This document shows, in pieces, positions 13,293-16,989 of a stretch of DNA of 16,989 bases (position 1 is its first letter; every line of letters starts with the position of its first letter). The translations under genes and the position numbers were made by a program. Location of the stretch: positions 1 to 16,989 of the forward strand of contig JBHOQO010000088.1 in NCBI GenBank assembly GCA_042408925.1, read 5' to 3'. The notes beneath the pieces were generated by a model that was not told the origin of the DNA, did not search any database, and saw only the letters and a list, made by a program, of their open reading frames with translations. Source of the stretch: BPIH01 sp042408925 (GTDB lineage: Bacteria > Chloroflexota > Limnocylindria > Limnocylindrales > CSP1-4).

Positions 13293-14611
13293 CGCGGATC
13301 CTCTCGACCCCCGAGGCCTGGCCGCGGCTGCTCCTCGCCCGGGCCGCCGACGACCCCACCGACCTCGCCACGGCGGTCCGCGCCGGGGCCTTCACGGCGC
13401 TCCGGACGGCGATCCGGGAGCTGGGGCCGACGGCGACGATCGCGACCCTCGCCGATGCGGGGCTCCGGGGTCGCGGCGGGGCCGGCTTCCCGACGGCTGA
13501 GAAGTGGCGGATCGCCGCCGAGCAGCCCACCGACCGGCGCTTCGTCGTCGTGAACGCCTACGGCGCCGATCCCGCGAGCGGGACGGACCGGACGCTCCTC
13601 GAGCGCGACCCGTACGCCGTCGTCGAGGGCGCCGCCATCGCCGCCTTCGCCGTCGAGGCCGAGGAGGCGATCATCGCCGTCCGGGCCGAGGCGACCGAGG
13701 CGCGCCGGGCCGTCGAGGCGGCCGTCGCCGCGGCGGAGGGGGCCGGCTACCTCGGGCGCGACGCCCTCGAATCGGGCCTGACGATTCGGGTTCGGGTCGC
13801 CCCGGTCAGCGGGGCGTACATGCTCGGCGAGGAGACGGTCCTCCTCAAGGCCCTCGAAGGCAAGCGCGGCCAGCCCGAGCAGCGGCCGCCGTACCCGGCC
13901 GTCCGTGGCCTCTTCGGCGCCCCGACCGTCGTGAACAACACGGCGACCGTGGCCTTCGTCCCCTGGATCCTCCGGAACGGCCCGGCCGCCTTCGCCGCCG
14001 TCGGCGACCCGTCGGTCCCCGGGACCTGGCTCGTCGCCCTCCGTGGTCCGACGGGAGACGGGATCGCCGAGGTCCCGACCGGGACGCCGCTCCGGGCCCT
14101 CGTCGACCTCGTCGGCGGCGTCGGCCCCGGCCACACCCTAAAGGCGCTCCTCGTCGGGGGACCGTCGGGGGGGCTCCTGCCGCCGGAGCTCCTCGACACG
14201 CCGTACCTCCCCGCCGCGCTCCGGGCGGCCGGCGCCCACGTCGGCTCGGGATCGATCGTCCTCGCCGACGAGCGGAGCTGCGTCGTCGACCTGGCCCGCC
14301 TCCTGACGGGGTTCTGCTCGGCCGAGGCCTGCGGCAAGACGATCCCCTGCCGGATCGGGACTCGGCGGCTCTTCGAGATCGCCGAGCGGGTCGCCAGCGG
14401 CCGCCCCAAGCCGACCGACCTCGAGCTGGCGACCGACCTCGCCGCCGACATCGTCGCCTCGGGCCTCTGCGACCACGAGCGCCTCGCCACCCTCCCCCTG
14501 ACGAGCGCGCTACGATACTTCCGCGCCGAGCTCGACGACCACATCCTCCGCAGCTCGTGCCCGGCCGGCGTCTGTCGACCGATCGCCGTCGCCGCCGGTC
14601 GGGCTTCCTGA
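13289..14611 (+). CDS. nuoF: NuoF-like (51-kDa) subunit with altered FMN/NADH loop and N3 cluster
   Basis: The 440-residue protein has the NuoF fold: GLRGRGGAGFPTAEKW (58-73), SGAYMLGEE (174-182), LEGKRGQPEQRPPYPA (189-204) and GAPTVVNN (210-217). Two functional sites deviate. The FMN/NADH loop, usually N-x-D-E-x-E-P-G-T-x-K-D-R, reads NAYGADPASGTDR (89-101), so D-E is Y-G and the Lys is Thr. The N3 [4Fe-4S] motif, usually ExCGxCxPCR, reads EACGKTIPCR, so the second ligand is Thr351; Cys348, Cys354 and the distant Cys394 remain, and a non-standard Cys343 lies nearby. The C-terminus has CPAGVC (424-429), as in hydrogenase-type NuoF relatives, but stops there without their ferredoxin domain. 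It probably keeps a structural role; NADH oxidation is doubtful. Confidence 0.85.
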   Translation: MTRILSTPEAWPRLLLARAADDPTDLATAVRAGAFTALRTAIRELGPTATIATLADAGLRGRGGAGFPTAEKWRIAAEQPTDRRFVVVNAYGADPASGTDRTLLERDPYAVVEGAAIAAFAVEAEEAIIAVRAEATEARRAVEAAVAAAEGAGYLGRDALESGLTIRVRVAPVSGAYMLGEETVLLKALEGKRGQPEQRPPYPAVRGLFGAPTVVNNTATVAFVPWILRNGPAAFAAVGDPSVPGTWLVALRGPTGDGIAEVPTGTPLRALVDLVGGVGPGHTLKALLVGGPSGGLLPPELLDTPYLPAALRAAGAHVGSGSIVLADERSCVVDLARLLTGFCSAEACGKTIPCRIGTRRLFEIAERVASGRPKPTDLELATDLAADIVASGLCDHERLATLPLTSALRYFRAELDDHILRSSCPAGVCRPIAVAAGRAS

Positions 14612-14620
14612 AGGACGCTG

Positions 14621-16989
14621 ATGACCGATCTCATCGCTCGCCCCGATCGCCTGCCGACGCCGTCGGCGCCCGAGGGACCGCCGGCCCCGCCCCGGCGCCG
14701 TCCGGACAACCGGCCGGATCTGCCGGCCCGGCTCGACACGACGACGCCCCTCGACGATTCGGTCGCCGAGCGCCTGATCACGACCCAGGCCCCCCAGCGC
14801 CCGGTCCGGAGCCCGGTCATCCGCCTCGAGATCGACGGCCGCGTCGTCGAGGGGGTGGAAGGCCAGACGATCCTCGAGGTCTGCCGGGCGAACGGGATCG
14901 AGGTCCCGACCCTCTGCTACGAGCCGAAGCTGCCCGGCTTCGGCGCCTGTCGGATGTGCGTCGTCGAGGTCGAGGGCGAGGAGCATCCGCCGATCAGCTG
15001 CTCCCGGGCCGCCGAGGACGGGATGGTCGTCCGGACCCAGACCGACACCCTGCGCCGGCTCCGCCGGACGAACCTCGAGCTCATCTTTTCCGACCACAAC
15101 GCCTACTGCCTCCCGCCCTGCCAGAACAAGTGCCCCTCCCACATCGACATCCCGGGCTTCCTGAAGGCGAACGCCGAGGGGAACCCGCGGGAGGGGGCCC
15201 GGATCTTCAAGCGGACAATCCCCTTCCCGTCGATCCTCGGCCGGGTCTGCCCGGCACCCTGCGAGGAGCACTGCCGGCGCGACGAGGTGGACGAGGCGAT
15301 CGCCATCCGCGACAGCCATCGCTGGCACGGCGACGTCGTCCTTCGCCAGATGCTCGAAGAAGGGATCGATCCGCCGGTCCCCTTCGAGCTCCAGCCGAAG
15401 ACCGGGCGTCGGGTGGCGATCATCGGCTCCGGGCCGGCCGGCATGAGCGCCGCCTACTACCTCTCCATCGCCGGCCACGACGTCACCGTCTTCGAGCGAG
15501 ATCCGGCCCCGGGCGGGATGCTCCGCTACGGGATCCCGCAGTATCGGCTCCCCAAGGTCGAGATCCTCGAGGCCGAGTACGAAGCCGTCACCCGCCTCGG
15601 GGCGAAGATCGTCTGCAACGCCGAGCTCGGCCGCGACTTCAGCCTCGACGACCTCCAGCTCCAGGGTTTCGACGCCGTCCTCGTCGCCATCGGCTGCTAC
15701 GAGCCGAACCGGCTCGGGATCCCCGGCGAGGACGCGGCCGAGGTCATCGACGGCCTCGAATACCTCCGGACGGCGACCCTCGGCCTCCCCTATCCGGGTC
15801 ATGCCGGGAAGCGGGTCGTCGTCATCGGCGGCGGCTTTACCTCCATGGACTGCGTCCGGACCTCGGTCCGCCAGGGGGCGAAGGAGGTCACCCTCGTCTA
15901 CCGGCGCGACATGAAGGACATGCCGGCGGCGAACGAGGTCCACGAGGCGATCGAGGAGGGGGTCACGACGATCTTCCAGGCTGGGCCGGTCCGGATCCTC
16001 ACCGACGAGGCCGGGAACGTGACCGGGGTCGAGTTCATCCGGATGCGCTTGGGCGAGCCCGACGCGTCGGGCCGCCGGCGCCCCGAGCCGGCCCCCGGAA
16101 CCGAGTTCGTCATCCCCTGCGACCGGGTCCTCCTCGCCATCGGTCAGGGGCCGCAGCTCGGCTGGCTCTCGGCACCCGGGAACGCGGGGCTCGAAGCCCG
16201 CCGCTACCGCCTCTACGCCGACGCCGTCACCTTCGAGACCGGCCGACCGGGGGTCTTCGCCACGGGCGACGCCCGGATCGGCGCCTCGACGGTCGTCCAG
16301 GCCGTCGCCGAGGGCCGCCGGGCGGCGTACGCCATCGACGCCTATCTCCGGGGCGAGGATCTCGCCGCCGTCCGGACCCGCCAGCGGCTCGCCGAGCCCC
16401 AGCCGGAGTTCCTCTCCATCGTCCCCTTCACCGGCGAGCCGAAGGAGCCCCGCCGGCGCCTCCGCTCCCTGCCGGCCGAGGTCCGGAACAAGAGCTACGT
16501 CGAGTACGAGATCCCCTACAGCCGCGAGGAGGCGGTCGCCGAATCGACCCGCTGCCTCCAGTGCACGTGCGAGGCGATCGGCTACTGCGACCTCCGGCGC
16601 CTCGGGATCGAGTACGGGACGACGCTCCGGACCCTGGAGCCGCAGCACCACTTCGGGGCCGGCTACCGGAGCGTCACCGAGAACCGCTTCACGGGCACGA
16701 ACCACGACTACCTCCGCGACGACAGCCACGCCTTCATCCTCCGCGAGCCGTCGCGCTGCATCGACTGCGGCCGCTGCGCGAACGTCTGCGCCGAGGTCGT
16801 CGGGGCGGCCTGCTACGACTTCATGCGGATCGGCTTCGACACCCTGGTCACGACGCCCCTCGACATGAGCCTGAACGACACGCCGTGCGTGTCGTGCGGC
16901 CGCTGCGCCGAGACGTGCCCGACGGGGGCGCTCATGCCGAAGCCGCGGATCCTGACCCGCTACGACGTCGACGAGAGCCGCTGCATCCT
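14621..16989 (+). CDS. NuoG-type iron-sulfur protein fused to a GltD-like FAD/NAD(P)H oxidoreductase (partial)
   Basis: The frame is open from the ATG at 14621 (after AAGGA) to the window edge, 789 codons. A Pro-rich leader of about 60 residues is followed by a NuoG-type [2Fe-2S] domain with Cys99, Cys110, Cys113 and Cys127. Next comes H159-x3-C163-x3-C167-x3-C171, which blends the NuoG His-Cys motif with the GltD cluster motif, then Cys210, Cys214 and Cys218. Residues about 263-580 form a full glutamate synthase small-subunit-type flavoprotein: FAD motif IIGSGPAG (267-274), GGMLRYGIPQYRLPK (298-312), NAD(P) motif VIGGGFTSMDC (401-411), YRR-x4-MPA (427-436) and ATGD (547-550). Then come Cys645-Cys656 and two [4Fe-4S] motifs (Cys713/716/719/723 and Cys756/759/762/766). 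The Arg pair 428-429 suggests NADPH. The C-terminal part, possibly a further cluster or a molybdopterin-like domain, is not visible. Confidence 0.88.
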   Translation, partial: MTDLIARPDRLPTPSAPEGPPAPPRRRPDNRPDLPARLDTTTPLDDSVAERLITTQAPQRPVRSPVIRLEIDGRVVEGVEGQTILEVCRANGIEVPTLCYEPKLPGFGACRMCVVEVEGEEHPPISCSRAAEDGMVVRTQTDTLRRLRRTNLELIFSDHNAYCLPPCQNKCPSHIDIPGFLKANAEGNPREGARIFKRTIPFPSILGRVCPAPCEEHCRRDEVDEAIAIRDSHRWHGDVVLRQMLEEGIDPPVPFELQPKTGRRVAIIGSGPAGMSAAYYLSIAGHDVTVFERDPAPGGMLRYGIPQYRLPKVEILEAEYEAVTRLGAKIVCNAELGRDFSLDDLQLQGFDAVLVAIGCYEPNRLGIPGEDAAEVIDGLEYLRTATLGLPYPGHAGKRVVVIGGGFTSMDCVRTSVRQGAKEVTLVYRRDMKDMPAANEVHEAIEEGVTTIFQAGPVRILTDEAGNVTGVEFIRMRLGEPDASGRRRPEPAPGTEFVIPCDRVLLAIGQGPQLGWLSAPGNAGLEARRYRLYADAVTFETGRPGVFATGDARIGASTVVQAVAEGRRAAYAIDAYLRGEDLAAVRTRQRLAEPQPEFLSIVPFTGEPKEPRRRLRSLPAEVRNKSYVEYEIPYSREEAVAESTRCLQCTCEAIGYCDLRRLGIEYGTTLRTLEPQHHFGAGYRSVTENRFTGTNHDYLRDDSHAFILREPSRCIDCGRCANVCAEVVGAACYDFMRIGFDTLVTTPLDMSLNDTPCVSCGRCAETCPTGALMPKPRILTRYDVDESRCI

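Noticed and set aside
14510..16729. Minus-strand open frame of 739 codons opposite the NuoG/GltD fusion
   Set aside because: Same artefact: the plus strand encodes a clear multi-domain iron-sulfur flavoprotein, and the minus product has no motif and a repetitive Asp/Gly/Val/Leu composition.

Overview
The window is very GC-rich and almost entirely coding. Codons end mostly in C or G, genes are packed with short overlaps, and TTG is used as a start codon at least once. It looks like a piece of a bacterial chromosome. The gene style (aerobic-type complex I, molybdenum hydroxylase, GMC oxidoreductase, MidA-like methyltransferase) would fit a high-GC Chloroflexota or actinobacterial-type organism. 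That placement is a weak inference and no marker gene here settles it. I see no rRNA, tRNA, insertion sequence, phage gene or CRISPR array.

Left part (1-3928). A divergent, partly visible gene (1-116, minus strand) shares a short AT-richer intergenic region with a three-gene operon. The operon encodes a xanthine dehydrogenase/CO dehydrogenase-type molybdenum hydroxylase in the order FAD subunit, [2Fe-2S] subunit, molybdopterin subunit. The large subunit carries SSFRGFG at the active-site loop instead of a CO dehydrogenase signature, so the substrate is unknown.

Middle part (3925-8272). folK (minus) converges on the hydroxylase operon. A MidA/NDUFAF7-type SAM methyltransferase (plus) diverges from folK and converges on a two-gene minus-strand operon: a CoxG-like SRPBCC protein followed by a GMC-family FAD oxidoreductase. 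Both convergent junctions are built the same way, with two TAG stops overlapping in one CTAG tetranucleotide. A 481-bp non-coding stretch (7792-8272) between the CoxG-like gene and nuoA is crowded with perfect inverted repeats. It holds a good extended -10 promoter (TGC-TAGAAT) for the nuo operon.

Right part (8273 to the end) is a complex I operon in the order nuoA-B-C-D-H-(NuoI/NuoE hybrid)-nuoF-(NuoG/GltD hybrid, runs off the window). The quinone and membrane-connecting subunits (A, B, C, D, H) keep their key residues, and NuoH is enlarged. The electron-input subunits are strongly remodelled. NuoI has a single four-Cys motif and is fused to the front half of NuoE, which has lost all its [2Fe-2S] cysteines. 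NuoF has lost most of its acidic FMN/NADH loop and one of the four Cys ligands of cluster N3. NuoG is fused to a complete GltD-like FAD/NAD(P)H oxidoreductase. The simplest reading is a complex I variant whose classical NADH site is weakened or dead and whose electrons enter through the GltD-like flavin module, plausibly from NADPH. That hypothesis is the main point of interest.

Possible links across the window: the MidA-like protein belongs to the family that in mitochondria methylates an arginine of the NuoD homologue, and that arginine is present in this NuoD (R99). The molybdenum hydroxylase and the GMC enzyme both oxidise substrates and could feed the same respiratory chain, but nothing in the sequence proves it.
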